Shown here one piece after another: positions 18,396 through 29,331 of a stretch of 64,000 bases of DNA. Location of the stretch: NCBI GenBank assembly GCA_030824115.1, contig JAVBYI010000022.1, positions 109,578 to 173,577 on the forward strand. Direction: 5' to 3'. A program made the position numbers and the translations under genes. The notes under the pieces were generated by a model. It had not been told where the DNA came from. It worked only from the letters and a program-made list of their open reading frames with translations, and did not search any database. This DNA comes from Rhodocyclaceae bacterium (GTDB lineage: Bacteria > Pseudomonadota > Gammaproteobacteria > Burkholderiales > Rhodocyclaceae). Each line of letters opens with the position of its first letter. Within the stretch, counting starts at the first letter, position 1.

Positions 18396-20605
18396 AAGCG
18401 ATACTCCAGCGAAGCCATCCAGCTACGCGGCTGCTGAGGCATATCCCAGAAAGTGCGGCTACCGGAGCCATGTGCTGCGTAGTAGCGCTTGTCGAAGAGG
18501 TTGTAGACGTCAAGCCACAGGGTTGCCTTGCCGTCCATCAACTTGTGCCAGCCGACATGCAGATTCATGATGGCATAGCCCTTTGTCTCGCAACGGTCGG
18601 GGGCGACCATGTCCTGTGCGCACTGCTGAACTGGCAACGACTTTGTCAGGTCCGGTGCCTTTTTGCGACCATTGGTGGTATCACCGATGATCTGCAACTG
18701 CGGTGTGATACTCAACTGATCGTAATAACGGAAGGTCGCTCCCAGTTTGAACTTGCGTCTGGCGACATGCGGGATTTCCCATATCAGATTGTCGCTGTCC
18801 AGTATCTCGCCTTTGATCCAGCTTGCGCTCCCCCACAAGTCGCCACTCCACGCGTTGTTCATCTGAAAACGCCATTGCCCCATCAAATCCAGACCGCGCT
18901 GCTTTTGCCAGCCTGTATTCGCCTTTGTTTCAGGGGCAATCAGCTTTGCGCCAGGGATACAGGTATCAATGCAATCCGGAAGGGTCCGATTGGTCACTAG
19001 GTTCTCAATCCGGCTTTGATACAGGTTGCTCACCAGATTTAGGTTGTCCTGCGGACGCCAGTCCCAAGTCAGGCTGAGTGTCTTGGCTTTTTCCGGTTTC
19101 AGACCAAAGTTGGGAACCCGAAATCCAGTACCTTTAAACCGCCCTGCATCCATCGTGCCATCAAAGCTGCCGAAAGAACTCAGGCTCTCCTCGGGAGAGG
19201 GCGCACGGAAGGCTTCGCCATACAGTGCCTTGAAGACATGCTGCTCATTCACACGCCACACGGTGCCCAAACGAGGATTGACGGATTGGCCGTAATCCGA
19301 ATGTTGGTCGACGCGCAGCCCCGCCATCGTCGAGAGCTGACTGTTCCACTCGGACTGAAGTTGCCCATAGAAGGAGTAATTATCAAAGCTCGCGTCGTAT
19401 ATCTGCAGCGGCAGCGTCGTGTTGGGATACAGGAAACCCTGATTTTTCGGCCCCTTGTCCGTATCGTAGGGCGCCGGCAACGACGCCGATTCGATAGCGT
19501 AGTACTTCTGGTAGCCCAGGCCGGCCTGAATGCGGTGCGTATCGCTCAGGGTCCAGTTGATGTTCTGCTCGATGGCCAAGCGCTCACCCAGCACATAGGA
19601 ATAACCGTCGGTAAAGTTGTTATAGGTATTGTTGTACTTGGACTTCGGGTCAACTTCCATGCGCGAATAATCGACGACCATCTCACCGGACAGCTTCGGT
19701 GAGATGTCGAAACGATACTTGCCATACACCGTATCCGTCGTGGTCATCCATTGCGAATTCTCCACATAGCGCGCCGTCGCGGGGGGATCGCCGGTACTGG
19801 TCAGGCTTTGAAAGACATTACGGTAAAAGCCGAATGTCAGGTCTTTGCCCAAATCCATGCGGGCAAACAAACTATGGCTGCCAATATCGCCCACGTAATC
19901 CTCGGTTCGCGGGGCAATCTTGCTGAACTCGCGTACGTAGTAATCCTGCAACGGCGCTCGATCCGAACGCTGCACATGCCCGCCCACATTCAAGGCCAAG
20001 GCGTCATTCTTGTAACCCGCCATGAACGAGGCTTCACGCGAACCGAAATTGCCCGCGCCCACTTCGGCCCAGGCACCCTCCCGGTCCGCCGCATGATCGG
20101 TGATGATATTCACCACCCCAGCTACCGCATCGGCGCCATAAAGGGCTGCAGCAGGGCCGTATAAAAACTCGACCTGCCGCGCCGGATACAGCGCCAGATT
20201 CTCGGCCACCGGAATGTTGCCACCCGACGGGTGGCCAATACGAACGCCGTCAAGCATGATCACCAGCTTGCTCGGGCCGACGTAGCCCTGAATGGAGAAC
20301 TGGTTGTACTGCGAGGATTTTGTGCCGCGCTGAAAATCAACACCGGGCATATCTTCAAGCAGATCGGCCAGATTCTTGTAGCGCCGTTCGCGGATTTGCT
20401 CGCGGGTGATCACCACGATGTGCGATGGCGTCTGATCGCGTGTCTCGGACTGGCGGGAGGCCGTCACCACGGGCGTATTGATCAGCTCCATCAGCGACAG
20501 GGACATCAGCTTGTCGAGCTCTGCTTCGGCCGGTACCGCCGCAAATGTCAGCGGTGCCCTCATGGCAACGCAAGCCAACACGGCCCAATGAGCGATTTTT
20601 TTCAC
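18392..20605 (-). CDS. TonB-dependent outer-membrane receptor
   Basis: This 737-residue receptor has a signal peptide, an N-terminal plug (SRQSETRDQTPSHIVVITRE, LADLLEDMPGV, YGADAVAGVVNIIT) and a 22-strand-type barrel that ends in the aromatic residue F (MASLEYRF). The substrate is unknown; the plug resembles the colicin I/vitamin B12 receptor group. GTG 20605 is preferred because GGAAG lies six bases upstream; a TTG at 20611 is the longer alternative. It heads the minus-strand operon with yfiR and the hybrid kinase. Receptor, YfiR and kinase together look like a transport-linked sensing cassette. Confidence 0.9.
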   Translation of the reverse strand: MKKIAHWAVLACVAMRAPLTFAAVPAEAELDKLMSLSLMELINTPVVTASRQSETRDQTPSHIVVITREQIRERRYKNLADLLEDMPGVDFQRGTKSSQYNQFSIQGYVGPSKLVIMLDGVRIGHPSGGNIPVAENLALYPARQVEFLYGPAAALYGADAVAGVVNIITDHAADREGAWAEVGAGNFGSREASFMAGYKNDALALNVGGHVQRSDRAPLQDYYVREFSKIAPRTEDYVGDIGSHSLFARMDLGKDLTFGFYRNVFQSLTSTGDPPATARYVENSQWMTTTDTVYGKYRFDISPKLSGEMVVDYSRMEVDPKSKYNNTYNNFTDGYSYVLGERLAIEQNINWTLSDTHRIQAGLGYQKYYAIESASLPAPYDTDKGPKNQGFLYPNTTLPLQIYDASFDNYSFYGQLQSEWNSQLSTMAGLRVDQHSDYGQSVNPRLGTVWRVNEQHVFKALYGEAFRAPSPEESLSSFGSFDGTMDAGRFKGTGFRVPNFGLKPEKAKTLSLTWDWRPQDNLNLVSNLYQSRIENLVTNRTLPDCIDTCIPGAKLIAPETKANTGWQKQRGLDLMGQWRFQMNNAWSGDLWGSASWIKGEILDSDNLIWEIPHVARRKFKLGATFRYYDQLSITPQLQIIGDTTNGRKKAPDLTKSLPVQQCAQDMVAPDRCETKGYAIMNLHVGWHKLMDGKATLWLDVYNLFDKRYYAAHGSGSRTFWDMPQQPRSWMASLEYRF

Positions 20606-20707
20606 TTTCAACTTCCGATTACCCCTGATGACGCAATCAAGACAGCGTTTAACGGAGGGATATTATCAGCGCCTGCGGCATAATGCGGGCGGTTTTTCCA
20701 CCTCGCC

Positions 20708-21223
20708 ATGCAGAACACCCATTCCCCTCCCAAAGCCTATGTCGCACTGGGCGCCAATCTCGGCGATCCCATCGCCACCGTAGAGGCAGCCATCGCCTCA
20801 CTCAAGGGCATGCCAGACACCCGCTTTATTGCGGCCTCCGCGCTGTACCGCACGGCGCCTGTCGGCCTGCACCACCAGCCGGACTTCATTAATGCCGTTG
20901 CCGTCCTGGAGGTCAATGACGCCGTCCTGCCAGCACCGACATTTCTGGGGTACCTGTTTGCCATCGAAGCCGCGTTCGGGCGCCAGCGCAGCGTGAAGAA
21001 TGCGCCGCGCACGCTCGACCTCGATCTGCTGCTGTTCGGTGAAGTGCAACTTGATCTGCCCGGCCCCCCCCACCTCGTACTGCCCCACCCGCGCATGACG
21101 GAACGCGCTTTCGTCCTTGCGCCACTGGCCGAAATCGCGCCGGATCTCGTCATTCCAGGCCACGGGCCGATCGCGCTCATGCTAGCGGCCGTTGCCGGGC
21201 AACAGATCGAAAGACTGCCGTGA
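20708..21223 (+). CDS. folK: 2-amino-4-hydroxy-6-hydroxymethyldihydropteridine pyrophosphokinase FolK
   Basis: FolK pyrophosphorylates hydroxymethyl-dihydropterin in folate synthesis. The 171-residue enzyme shows YVALGANLGDP, LYRTAPVG, the signature RTLDLDLLLFG and LPHPRMTERAFVLAPL. The loop before the FAIEAAFGR helix contains AVLPAPTF from a repeat copy. By comparison with E. coli FolK this segment is about three residues longer. In related genomes it follows pcnB; here the pair is split by 5.2 kb. The stop overlaps the next GTG start. Confidence 0.95.
   Translation: MQNTHSPPKAYVALGANLGDPIATVEAAIASLKGMPDTRFIAASALYRTAPVGLHHQPDFINAVAVLEVNDAVLPAPTFLGYLFAIEAAFGRQRSVKNAPRTLDLDLLLFGEVQLDLPGPPHLVLPHPRMTERAFVLAPLAEIAPDLVIPGHGPIALMLAAVAGQQIERLP
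20921..20944 (-). repeat. Dispersed 24-bp repeat, copy 7
   Basis: The core at 20921-20940 has two mismatches and is in the minus orientation. It is read as AVLPAPTF in a folK loop. It has the same orientation as copy 6, so the two copies bracket the kinase/YfiR/receptor block as direct repeats. Confidence 0.8.
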
Positions 21224-21579
21224 CCCTCAAGGACATGCCGATCATCTGGCAAACCACGCTGCTGCTGACGGCCTCGAACGTCTTCATGACCTTCGCCTGG
21301 TATGCCCACCTGAAAAATCTCAACGACCGGCCGTGGTGGATCGCCGCACTCGCCTCGTGGGGCATTGCGCTGTTCGAGTATCTGCTGCAAGTGCCCGCCA
21401 ACCGCATCGGCCATCAGGAAATGTCGCTGGCCCAGTTGAAAATTCTGCAGGAAGTCATCACCCTGACGGTCTTCGTGCCCTTTGTCCTGTTCTACATGCG
21501 CCAGCCGCTGAAACTCGATTATCTGTGGGCGGGTTTGTGTATCCTTGGCGCCGTTTATTTCATATTCCGCTCCCCATAG
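21220..21579 (+). CDS. DMT-superfamily small membrane protein (DUF486)
   Basis: This 119-residue integral membrane protein has four hydrophobic segments (about 8-27, 35-55, 72-90, 97-115). The PF04342-type signature is TASNVFMTFAWYAHLK near the start and LKLDYLWAGLCILGAVYFIF at the end. The function is unknown; the family is distantly related to drug/metabolite transporters. GTG 21220 overlaps the folK stop (GTGA); ATG 21235 is an alternative. It sits between folK and panB in one plus-strand run. Confidence 0.8.
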   Translation: MTLKDMPIIWQTTLLLTASNVFMTFAWYAHLKNLNDRPWWIAALASWGIALFEYLLQVPANRIGHQEMSLAQLKILQEVITLTVFVPFVLFYMRQPLKLDYLWAGLCILGAVYFIFRSP

Positions 21580-23225
<1,646 letters not shown>

Positions 23226-23264
23226 AGCTCGTTTATTACGCCCTACTTGTTACGGAGAGCGACC

Positions 23265-23648
23265 ATGCAACGCACGATGTTGAAGTCCAAGCTGCACCGC
23301 GTCACGGTAACCCAGGCCGAACTGCACTACGAAGGCTCCTGTGCCATCGATGAGCACCTCATGGACGAAGCCGATATCAAGGAATACCAGCAGATCGAGA
23401 TCTACAACGTGACGAATGGCGAGCGCTTTTCCACCTATGCCATCCGTGCCGAACGCAACAGCGGCACAATTTCCGTCAATGGCGCCGCAGCCCGCAAGGC
23501 GGCCCCCGGCGACCTGCTGATCATCTGCACCTATGCCGCTTTCAGCGAGATCGAACTGGCCAAGCATGAACCCGATCTAGTCTATGTGGACGCAAAGAAC
23601 CGCATCACCCACCGCAGTCAGGCAATTCCCATCCAGGCCGTCGCCTGA
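23265..23648 (+). CDS. panD: Aspartate 1-decarboxylase PanD
   Basis: PanD forms beta-alanine from aspartate for pantothenate synthesis. The 127-residue proenzyme self-cleaves between Gly24 and Ser25 in [12 protein letters not shown] to create the pyruvoyl cofactor; this numbering fits exactly if translation starts at ATG 23265. A GGAGA lies seven bases upstream. [13 protein letters not shown] and [15 protein letters not shown] complete the active site. A longer TTG start at 23247 is not supported. Confidence 0.97.
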   Translation: MQRTMLKSKLHRVTVTQAELHYEGSCAIDEHLMDEADIKEYQQIEIYNVTNGERFSTYAIRAERNSGTISVNGAAARKAAPGDLLIICTYAAFSEIELAKHEPDLVYVDAKNRITHRSQAIPIQAVA

Positions 23649-23729
23649 TCAAATCCACCTTCATCGTTGGCGTTTCCGGTTTCTGCTAGGATTCGCACCT
23701 TCGATTCACTTTTCCGCCAAGAGAAACTC

Positions 23730-24056
23730 ATGAGCGAACATATCCAATACGTCACCGACGCCAGCTTCAAAAGCGACGTTCTGGACTCTGCCGTCCCCGT
23801 CCTGGTTGATTACTGGGCGGAGTGGTGCGGTCCGTGCAAAATGATCGCCCCGATCCTCGATGAAGTGGCCAAGGAATATCACGGTCGCCTCAAGGTCGCC
23901 AAGCTGAACATCGACGAAAACCCGAAGACGCCGGGCGAGTTCGGTATCCGCGGCATTCCCACCCTGATTCTGTTCAAGGGCGGCAATGTCGAAGCCACCA
24001 AGGTGGGCGCCCTGTCCAAGTCGCAACTGACCGCGTTTATTGACAGTAACCTCTAA
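23730..24056 (+). CDS. trxA: Thioredoxin TrxA
   Basis: This is the cytoplasmic thiol-disulfide reductant, 108 residues long, with the classic redox site [10 protein letters not shown] (Cys-Gly-Pro-Cys at about 32-36) and the cis-proline in [11 protein letters not shown] 23730 was chosen, which gives the standard thioredoxin length. It precedes rho, a conserved trxA-rho-rpmE order. Confidence 0.96.
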   Translation: MSEHIQYVTDASFKSDVLDSAVPVLVDYWAEWCGPCKMIAPILDEVAKEYHGRLKVAKLNIDENPKTPGEFGIRGIPTLILFKGGNVEATKVGALSKSQLTAFIDSNL

Positions 24057-24225
24057 TCCCTTTACATTCCTCCCGGAATCGCGCCATACCCCTCGTCGGT
24101 AGCGCTCATCGGTAGCGATTCTGGGCAGCAGGCTCCCCCTCCAGCCTGCAATACACCGCACTCCCCTCTCGCAGCACTCCTTCCCCCCGGGCAATCCCCT
24201 GCCTGCGCTTACTCCAAGCACAACC
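24057..24225 (+). promoter_or_regulatory. C-rich rho leader, probable rut region
   Basis: The 169 bases before rho are markedly rich in C and poor in G, with runs such as CTCCCCCTCC, CTCCCCTCTC and CTCCTTCCCCCC. They lack a strong hairpin. This is the composition of Rho-utilisation sites, and Rho limits its own transcription in E. coli. A short direct repeat TCGGTAGCG is present at about 24099 and 24111. The functional role is inference. Confidence 0.45.
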
Positions 24226-25488
24226 ATGCACCTTTCCGAACTCAAGAACCACCATGTCAGCCAACTGATCGACATGGCCACCACCGTTGGCATCGAAGGT
24301 GCCAACCGCCTGCGCAAGCAGGAACTGATCTTCGCCATCCTCAAGGAACACGCCAAGAAAGGCGAGGTCATCTTCGGCGACGGCTGTCTTGAGGTGATGA
24401 ACGACGGCTACGGCTTCCTGCGCTCTGCCGACACCTCCTACCTCGCCAACCCCGATGACGTCTATGTCTCACCCTCGCAGATCCGCCGTTTCAACCTGCG
24501 CACTGGTGACACCGTCGAAGGCGAGATCCGCACCCCCAAGGATGGCGAACGCTACTTCGCGCTGGTCAAGCTTGATCAGGTCAATGGCGAGTCACCCGAG
24601 ATCTGCAAGAACAAGATCCTCTTCGAGAACCTCACACCGCTGCACCCGACCGAGCATCTCAAGCTTGAGCGCGAGATCAAGGCCGAAGAGAACATCACCA
24701 GTCGCGTCATCGACATCATTGCGCCGATCGGCAAGGGCCAGCGTGGCCTGCTGGTCTCAGCACCGAAGTCCGGCAAGACCGTGATGCTGCAGCACATCGC
24801 CCACGCCATCTCGGCGAATCACCCGGAAGCCGTACTGATCGTCATGCTGATCGACGAGCGCCCTGAGGAAGTCACCGAGATGACGCGCACGGTGCGCGGT
24901 GAAGTGGTCGCCTCGACCTTTGACGAACCCGCCTCGCGCCATGTTCAGGTCGCTGAGATGGTCATCGAGAAGGCCAAGCGCCTCACCGAGCACAAGAAGG
25001 ATGTCGTGATCCTGCTCGACTCGATCACCCGCCTCGCGCGCGCCTACAACACCGTGCAACCGGCTTCCGGCAAGGTGCTGACCGGCGGCGTGGATGCCAA
25101 TGCCCTGCAGAAGCCCAAGCGTTTCTTCGGCGCCGCACGCAACATCGAGGAAGGCGGCTCACTGACCATCATCGCCACCGCGCTGGTCGATACCGGCAGC
25201 CGCATGGATGAGGTGATCTATGAAGAATTCAAGGGCACCGGCAACTCCGAAATCCACCTCGACCGCCGCATGTCCGAGAAGCGTGTCTATCCATCGATCA
25301 ACGTCAACCGCTCCGGCACACGCCGCGAAGAACTGCTGCAGAAGCAGGACGTGCTGCAGAAGGTCTGGGTGCTACGCAAGCTGATGTACGGTCTGGACGA
25401 CCTCGAAGCCACCGAATTCCTGCTCGACAAGGTCAAATCCACCAAGAACAATGCCGAGTTCTTCGACGCAATGCGTCGTGGCAACTAA
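24226..25488 (+). CDS. rho: Transcription termination factor Rho
   Basis: Rho is a hexameric RNA-dependent ATPase that ends untranslated transcripts. The 420 residues have the N-terminal SAP-like domain, the RNA-binding GYGFLRSAD and [10 protein letters not shown], the Walker [24 protein letters not shown], Walker [14 protein letters not shown] and the Q/R-loop region [20 protein letters not shown]. The start ATG 24226 has no good Shine-Dalgarno sequence, which fits tight leader control. Confidence 0.98.
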   Translation: MHLSELKNHHVSQLIDMATTVGIEGANRLRKQELIFAILKEHAKKGEVIFGDGCLEVMNDGYGFLRSADTSYLANPDDVYVSPSQIRRFNLRTGDTVEGEIRTPKDGERYFALVKLDQVNGESPEICKNKILFENLTPLHPTEHLKLEREIKAEENITSRVIDIIAPIGKGQRGLLVSAPKSGKTVMLQHIAHAISANHPEAVLIVMLIDERPEEVTEMTRTVRGEVVASTFDEPASRHVQVAEMVIEKAKRLTEHKKDVVILLDSITRLARAYNTVQPASGKVLTGGVDANALQKPKRFFGAARNIEEGGSLTIIATALVDTGSRMDEVIYEEFKGTGNSEIHLDRRMSEKRVYPSINVNRSGTRREELLQKQDVLQKVWVLRKLMYGLDDLEATEFLLDKVKSTKNNAEFFDAMRRGN

Positions 25489-25558
25489 TCGGGCAAAGGC
25501 AACAGCGACAACAGCTATTGATTTTTCTTCAATTTTTCAGGATAATCCTGCCCTTTTC

Positions 25559-25574
25559 CGCGGGTACTCCCGCG
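25559..25574 (+). promoter_or_regulatory. Leader hairpin upstream of rpmE
   Basis: A perfect 6-bp stem CGCGGG / CCCGCG with loop TACT lies 20 bases before the rpmE start. Ribosomal protein leaders that bind L31 are known in other groups. Without an alignment this hairpin can only be noted as a candidate autoregulatory structure. Confidence 0.3.
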
Positions 25575-25594
25575 CAGTTTCCGAGGACACCGAA

Positions 25595-25810
25595 ATGAAA
25601 GATGGCATCCACCCGAAGTACGACGAGATCGAGGTGACTTGCAGCTGCGGCAACAAGTTCCAGACCCGCTCGACCAACAGCAAGCCCCTGCACATTGAAG
25701 TGTGCTCGGCCTGCCACCCGTTCTATACCGGCAAGCAGAAGATCGTCGACACCGCTGGCCGTGTCGAGCGCTTCAAGCAGAAGTACAAGCGCCCCGGCGC
25801 CGCTGCTTGA
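25595..25810 (+). CDS. rpmE: 50S ribosomal protein L31 (zinc-binding type)
   Basis: This 71-residue ribosomal protein has the family start [19 protein letters not shown] and a four-cysteine zinc set (CSC and CSAC with [10 protein letters not shown]), so it is the C+ form used when zinc is plentiful. ATG 25595 was chosen because it matches the conserved N-terminus; the in-frame upstream codons cover the leader. It follows rho and precedes a strong terminator. Confidence 0.96.
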   Translation: MKDGIHPKYDEIEVTCSCGNKFQTRSTNSKPLHIEVCSACHPFYTGKQKIVDTAGRVERFKQKYKRPGAAA

Positions 25811-25837
25811 TCGCTGGTCGTTTATGCACCGCTAAGC

Positions 25838-25865
25838 AAAGGCAGCCTCGGCTGCCTTTTGTTTT
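25838..25865 (+). terminator. Rho-independent terminator after rpmE
   Basis: A stem of AAAGGCAGCC and GGCTGCCTTT closes on a TC loop and is followed by TTGTTTTG. It lies 28 bases after the rpmE stop and 20 bases before the next gene. Confidence 0.85.
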
Positions 25866-25885
25866 GTCCTCATGTTTATTTGCCG

Positions 25886-27463
25886 ATGAATTTCAGTCTG
25901 CATCACGACCATAGCCCCCGCCTGCCGCGCTTGGCGTTGGGGCTGCTCGTGGGCATCTATCTGCTGGCTGGTATGTTCGGTCATGATCCGTGGAAAGGCG
26001 AGGATGCCATCCACCTCGCCATCGCGCATGGTTTCTGGCAGGGCAATGACTGGCTAATCCCGCGCATTGCCGGCGAAATCTGGCCCCATACGGCTCCGCT
26101 CTACCACTGGGTCGCCGCATCGCTGGGTGGTCTGCTGACGCCCATGCTCGCCTTTCATGACGCAGCGCGCCTCACCACCACCTTATTCGGCATCCTGTTT
26201 CTGGTTGCGCTGACCGGCGCAGCACGCAGCTTTCATGGCGATACCGCCAGTCGCATCGCGCCCCTGCTGGCCATCGGCACCATCGGCCTGCTGGTGTCGC
26301 TGCATGAGGCCCAGCCGGCCATCGCCGGGCTGGCGTTTGCCGCACTGGCCTGGTGGGGTGCTGGCTTGCTCACGCAGGGCAATCGCAAGGGTGCCCCCCT
26401 GCTCGGCCTGGGACTCGGCTTGGCCTTTGCTGCGCATGGTCTGGTTGGCCTGCTAATGGCCATTGCCGTCCTGCCAGCGCCGATTTTCCAGCGTGATCTG
26501 AAGAGCTTGCTGATCGCCCTTGCCATCGCCCTGCCGGTAGCGCTTATCTGGCCGATCCTGCTGTGGCAAACCGCCCCGGAAACTCTCGCCATCTGGTGGC
26601 AGAATGAATGGGCCGAAGCCACTCTTGGACGGCATCTGCCTACACCAGGGCATCTCGAAATCATTGCCTGGGCGACCTGGCCGATCCTGCCCCTGTCGCT
26701 CTGGGGTGCCCGCATTCTGCCGCGTGACAGCGCCCGCCTGTGGCTACCGCTGGCCGGCATCTTCCTTGGGCTGGCCTGGTATCTGAGCGGTCCAGCGCGC
26801 ACCCTGAGCCTGTTCCCTGTCCTGATTCCCCTGATCCTGTTGGCCAGTGCCGGGGCCGAACGCCTGCGCCGCAGCACCACCAATGCCTTCGACTGGTTCG
26901 GCGCCATTACTTTCAGTCTGGTCGCCCTGCTGATCTGGCTCGGCGCCAGCGCCATCGTCCTCGGCTGGCCGGCGCCCATTGCCCGCAACTTCGCCAAGCT
27001 TGCCCCCGGGTATGACGGCCATATCGGGTTGCTGGCATTCGCCTTCGCCATCACGGCAACGCTCGGCTGGCTGGCAGCCTGGCGGCTACCGCGCGCGCCC
27101 TGGCGCTCCAGCCTACGTTGGGCCTCAGGAGCAACGATGATGTGGGTACTGGTCACTGCATTGTGGATGGGCTGGATTGACCACTACAAAAACCACCGGC
27201 CCGTGGCGCTCTCCCTGCGCAACGCCCTACCGGATGGCATCGATTGCATCGAACGTAACGGCCTCGGCGTCAGTCAGCGCGCCATGCTCGATTATTTTGC
27301 CAATATCCGCACCGTGGCGCCCTCACCCGCGCGCAACTGCTCGTGGCGGCTTGCCATAGACGACCTCGACCGTGAAACGCCCGCGGGATGGATGCAGGTA
27401 TGGCAAGGCGCCCGACCCAGCGATCGCAAAGAACGCTGGTATCTCGAGCGGCGGGAAGACTAG
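25886..27463 (+). CDS. ArnT-like polytopic glycosyltransferase (GT83/PMT type)
   Basis: This 525-residue inner-membrane protein has about 11-12 hydrophobic segments and a soluble C-terminal tail. The first periplasmic loop has acidic DPWKGEDAIHLAIA, the position of the catalytic acidic motif in ArnT and PMT-type enzymes. Such proteins use polyprenyl-phosphate sugars to modify lipid A or other envelope molecules; the acceptor here is unknown. ATG 25886 is preferred over 25859, which overlaps the terminator. A repeat copy is read as AVLPAPIF within a membrane-adjacent region. It is convergent with orn, with a four-base gap. Confidence 0.75.
   Translation: MNFSLHHDHSPRLPRLALGLLVGIYLLAGMFGHDPWKGEDAIHLAIAHGFWQGNDWLIPRIAGEIWPHTAPLYHWVAASLGGLLTPMLAFHDAARLTTTLFGILFLVALTGAARSFHGDTASRIAPLLAIGTIGLLVSLHEAQPAIAGLAFAALAWWGAGLLTQGNRKGAPLLGLGLGLAFAAHGLVGLLMAIAVLPAPIFQRDLKSLLIALAIALPVALIWPILLWQTAPETLAIWWQNEWAEATLGRHLPTPGHLEIIAWATWPILPLSLWGARILPRDSARLWLPLAGIFLGLAWYLSGPARTLSLFPVLIPLILLASAGAERLRRSTTNAFDWFGAITFSLVALLIWLGASAIVLGWPAPIARNFAKLAPGYDGHIGLLAFAFAITATLGWLAAWRLPRAPWRSSLRWASGATMMWVLVTALWMGWIDHYKNHRPVALSLRNALPDGIDCIERNGLGVSQRAMLDYFANIRTVAPSPARNCSWRLAIDDLDRETPAGWMQVWQGARPSDRKERWYLERRED
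26464..26488 (-). repeat. Dispersed 24-bp repeat, copy 8
   Basis: The core at 26465-26484 has two mismatches and is in the minus orientation. It is read as AVLPAPIF in the glycosyltransferase, the same peptide as in nnrS (copy 19). Confidence 0.8.
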
Positions 27464-27467
27464 ACCT

Positions 27468-28028
27468 TCAGGAAGTGGGCCCCGGCACTTTAAGAAAGTG
27501 CTCCCGGTAATACTTGAGCTCCTCGATGGACTCATAGATGTCCGCCAGCGCCTCGTGCTTGCCACCCTTCTTGACGCCCTTGGCAATCTCCGGCGTCCAG
27601 CGCTTGCACAACTCCTTGAGCGTCGACACATCAAGGTTGCGGTAGTGGAAATAGGTTTCCAGCTTGGGCATATAACGCGCCATGAAGCGACGATCCTGAC
27701 AGATCGAATTGCCACACATCGGCGACTTGCCGGCCGGCACATGGCGCTTGAGAAAATCCAGCGCCTGCGCCTCGACTTCGGCTTCGGCCAGCACCGATGA
27801 CTTGACCTTCTCAATCAGGCCGGACTTGCCGTGCGTCTTCTTGTTCCAGTCGTCCATGCCATCGAGCACCGCATCGGACTGATGCACCACCCATACGGCG
27901 CTTTCGGCAATCAGTTCGAGCTGAGAGTTGGTGATCACCATCGCCAGTTCGATGATGCGATCCCGGTCCGGCTCCAGCCCGGTCATCTCCATGTCAAGCC
28001 AGACAAGCGCGTTTTGATCCTGTGCCAT
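27468..28028 (-). CDS. orn: Oligoribonuclease Orn
   Basis: Orn degrades di- to pentanucleotides, including pGpG from cyclic di-GMP breakdown, and is essential in many proteobacteria. The 186 residues show the DEDDh set: [20 protein letters not shown] near the start, [10 protein letters not shown] in the middle and [20 protein letters not shown] at the end. ATG 28028 is the start; a few upstream codons are probably not translated. It is convergent with the glycosyltransferase and divergent from the protease gene. Confidence 0.97.
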   Translation of the reverse strand: MAQDQNALVWLDMEMTGLEPDRDRIIELAMVITNSQLELIAESAVWVVHQSDAVLDGMDDWNKKTHGKSGLIEKVKSSVLAEAEVEAQALDFLKRHVPAGKSPMCGNSICQDRRFMARYMPKLETYFHYRNLDVSTLKELCKRWTPEIAKGVKKGGKHEALADIYESIEELKYYREHFLKVPGPTS

Positions 28029-28089
28029 ACTTCGTTCCCGCAAGTGTTGATGGCTTGCATTTTGTCACAACTCCCCTATTTCACGCTTC

Positions 28090-29331
28090 ATGGCCGATCT
28101 GTTTGCCACCCTGTTTTTCGTCGCTCTCGCGTTCTCCACCGCGCTGCGTGTGTGGCTGGCGCTGCGCCAGCGCCGCCATGTACTGGCGCATCGCACCGCA
28201 GTGCCGGCCGAATTTGCCGATCACATCGCGCTGACCGATCACCAGAAGGCGGCGGACTACACTACCGCCAAGATCAGACTGGGGCTTGCTGAGCTGGCGA
28301 TGGATATCGTCCTGCTGCTGGCGCTGACCTTCGGCGGCATCCTGGCAGCGCTCGATAATTTCTGGCGTGCTCAACTGGATGCCAGCCTCTTTCATGGCCT
28401 CACCCTGTTCGCCAGCCTCGGCCTCATCAGCTTCGTGGTCGGCCTGCCCTTCTCGCTCTACCGTACCTTCATCCTTGAAGCGCGCTTCGGCTTCAACAAG
28501 ATGACACCCGGCCTCTACCTCGGCGACCTCGCCAAACAACTGGTGCTGACGGTACTGATCGGCGGCCCCTTGTTGCTCGCCGTGCTATGGCTGATGGGCG
28601 CGATGGGTGAACGCTGGTGGTTCTACGTCTGGGCCGTCTGGCTCGGTTTCAACCTCCTCGTACTGCTGCTCTACCCGACCTTCATCGCGCCGCTGTTCAA
28701 CAAGTTCAACCCGCTGGCCGAAGGCGAGATGAAGACACGCATCGAAAGCCTGCTGGCGCGTTGCGGCTTTGCCAGTTCGGGCCTGTTCGTGATGGACGGT
28801 TCCAAGCGTTCGGCGCACGGTAACGCCTATTTCACCGGCTTCGGCAAGGCCAAGCGCATCGTCTTTTTCGATACGCTGCTGGAGAAACTGGCACCGGGCG
28901 AAGTGGAGGCGGTGCTGGCGCACGAGCTGGGCCACTACAAACACCATCACATCATCAAGCGTATCGTCATGATGTCCATCATGTCACTCACCCTGCTGTG
29001 GCTGCTTGGTCAGTTAATCGACCAGCCCTGGTTCTATGCTGCCCTAAATGTCGGCGCTGGCGGGACGGCAATGGCGCTGATCCTGTTCTCGCTGGTGCTG
29101 CCTGTCTTCAGCTTCCCGCTCTCGCCGCTGTTTTCCTGGCTGTCGCGTCGCCACGAATTCGAGGCCGATGCCTATGCGGCCAAGCAGGCCAGTAGCGACG
29201 ACCTGATCACCGCGCTGGTCAAGCTCTATCGCGACAATGCCGCAACGCTCACGCCCGACCCGCTGCATTCGCTGTTCTACGACTCGCATCCGCCAGCCAG
29301 CGTACGCATCGCCCATTTGCGCGCATGCTGA
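28090..29331 (+). CDS. Ste24/CAAX-type M48 membrane endopeptidase
   Basis: This 413-residue inner-membrane zinc protease has several TM segments. The catalytic HELGHYKHHH lies near residue 280 and the third zinc ligand in RRHEFEADAYA near residue 355. SKRSAHGNAYFTGFGKAKRIVFFDTLLE is typical of the Ste24-like family. Bacterial members are thought to act in membrane protein quality control. A repeat copy is read as VGAGGTA in the loop before a late TM segment. The stop overlaps the rsgA start by seven bases. Confidence 0.9.
   Translation: MADLFATLFFVALAFSTALRVWLALRQRRHVLAHRTAVPAEFADHIALTDHQKAADYTTAKIRLGLAELAMDIVLLLALTFGGILAALDNFWRAQLDASLFHGLTLFASLGLISFVVGLPFSLYRTFILEARFGFNKMTPGLYLGDLAKQLVLTVLIGGPLLLAVLWLMGAMGERWWFYVWAVWLGFNLLVLLLYPTFIAPLFNKFNPLAEGEMKTRIESLLARCGFASSGLFVMDGSKRSAHGNAYFTGFGKAKRIVFFDTLLEKLAPGEVEAVLAHELGHYKHHHIIKRIVMMSIMSLTLLWLLGQLIDQPWFYAALNVGAGGTAMALILFSLVLPVFSFPLSPLFSWLSRRHEFEADAYAAKQASSDDLITALVKLYRDNAATLTPDPLHSLFYDSHPPASVRIAHLRAC
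29046..29070 (+). repeat. Dispersed 24-bp repeat, copy 9 (perfect core)
   Basis: The perfect core at 29050-29069 is in the plus orientation. It is read as NVGAGGTA in the M48 protease, between two membrane segments. Confidence 0.92.
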
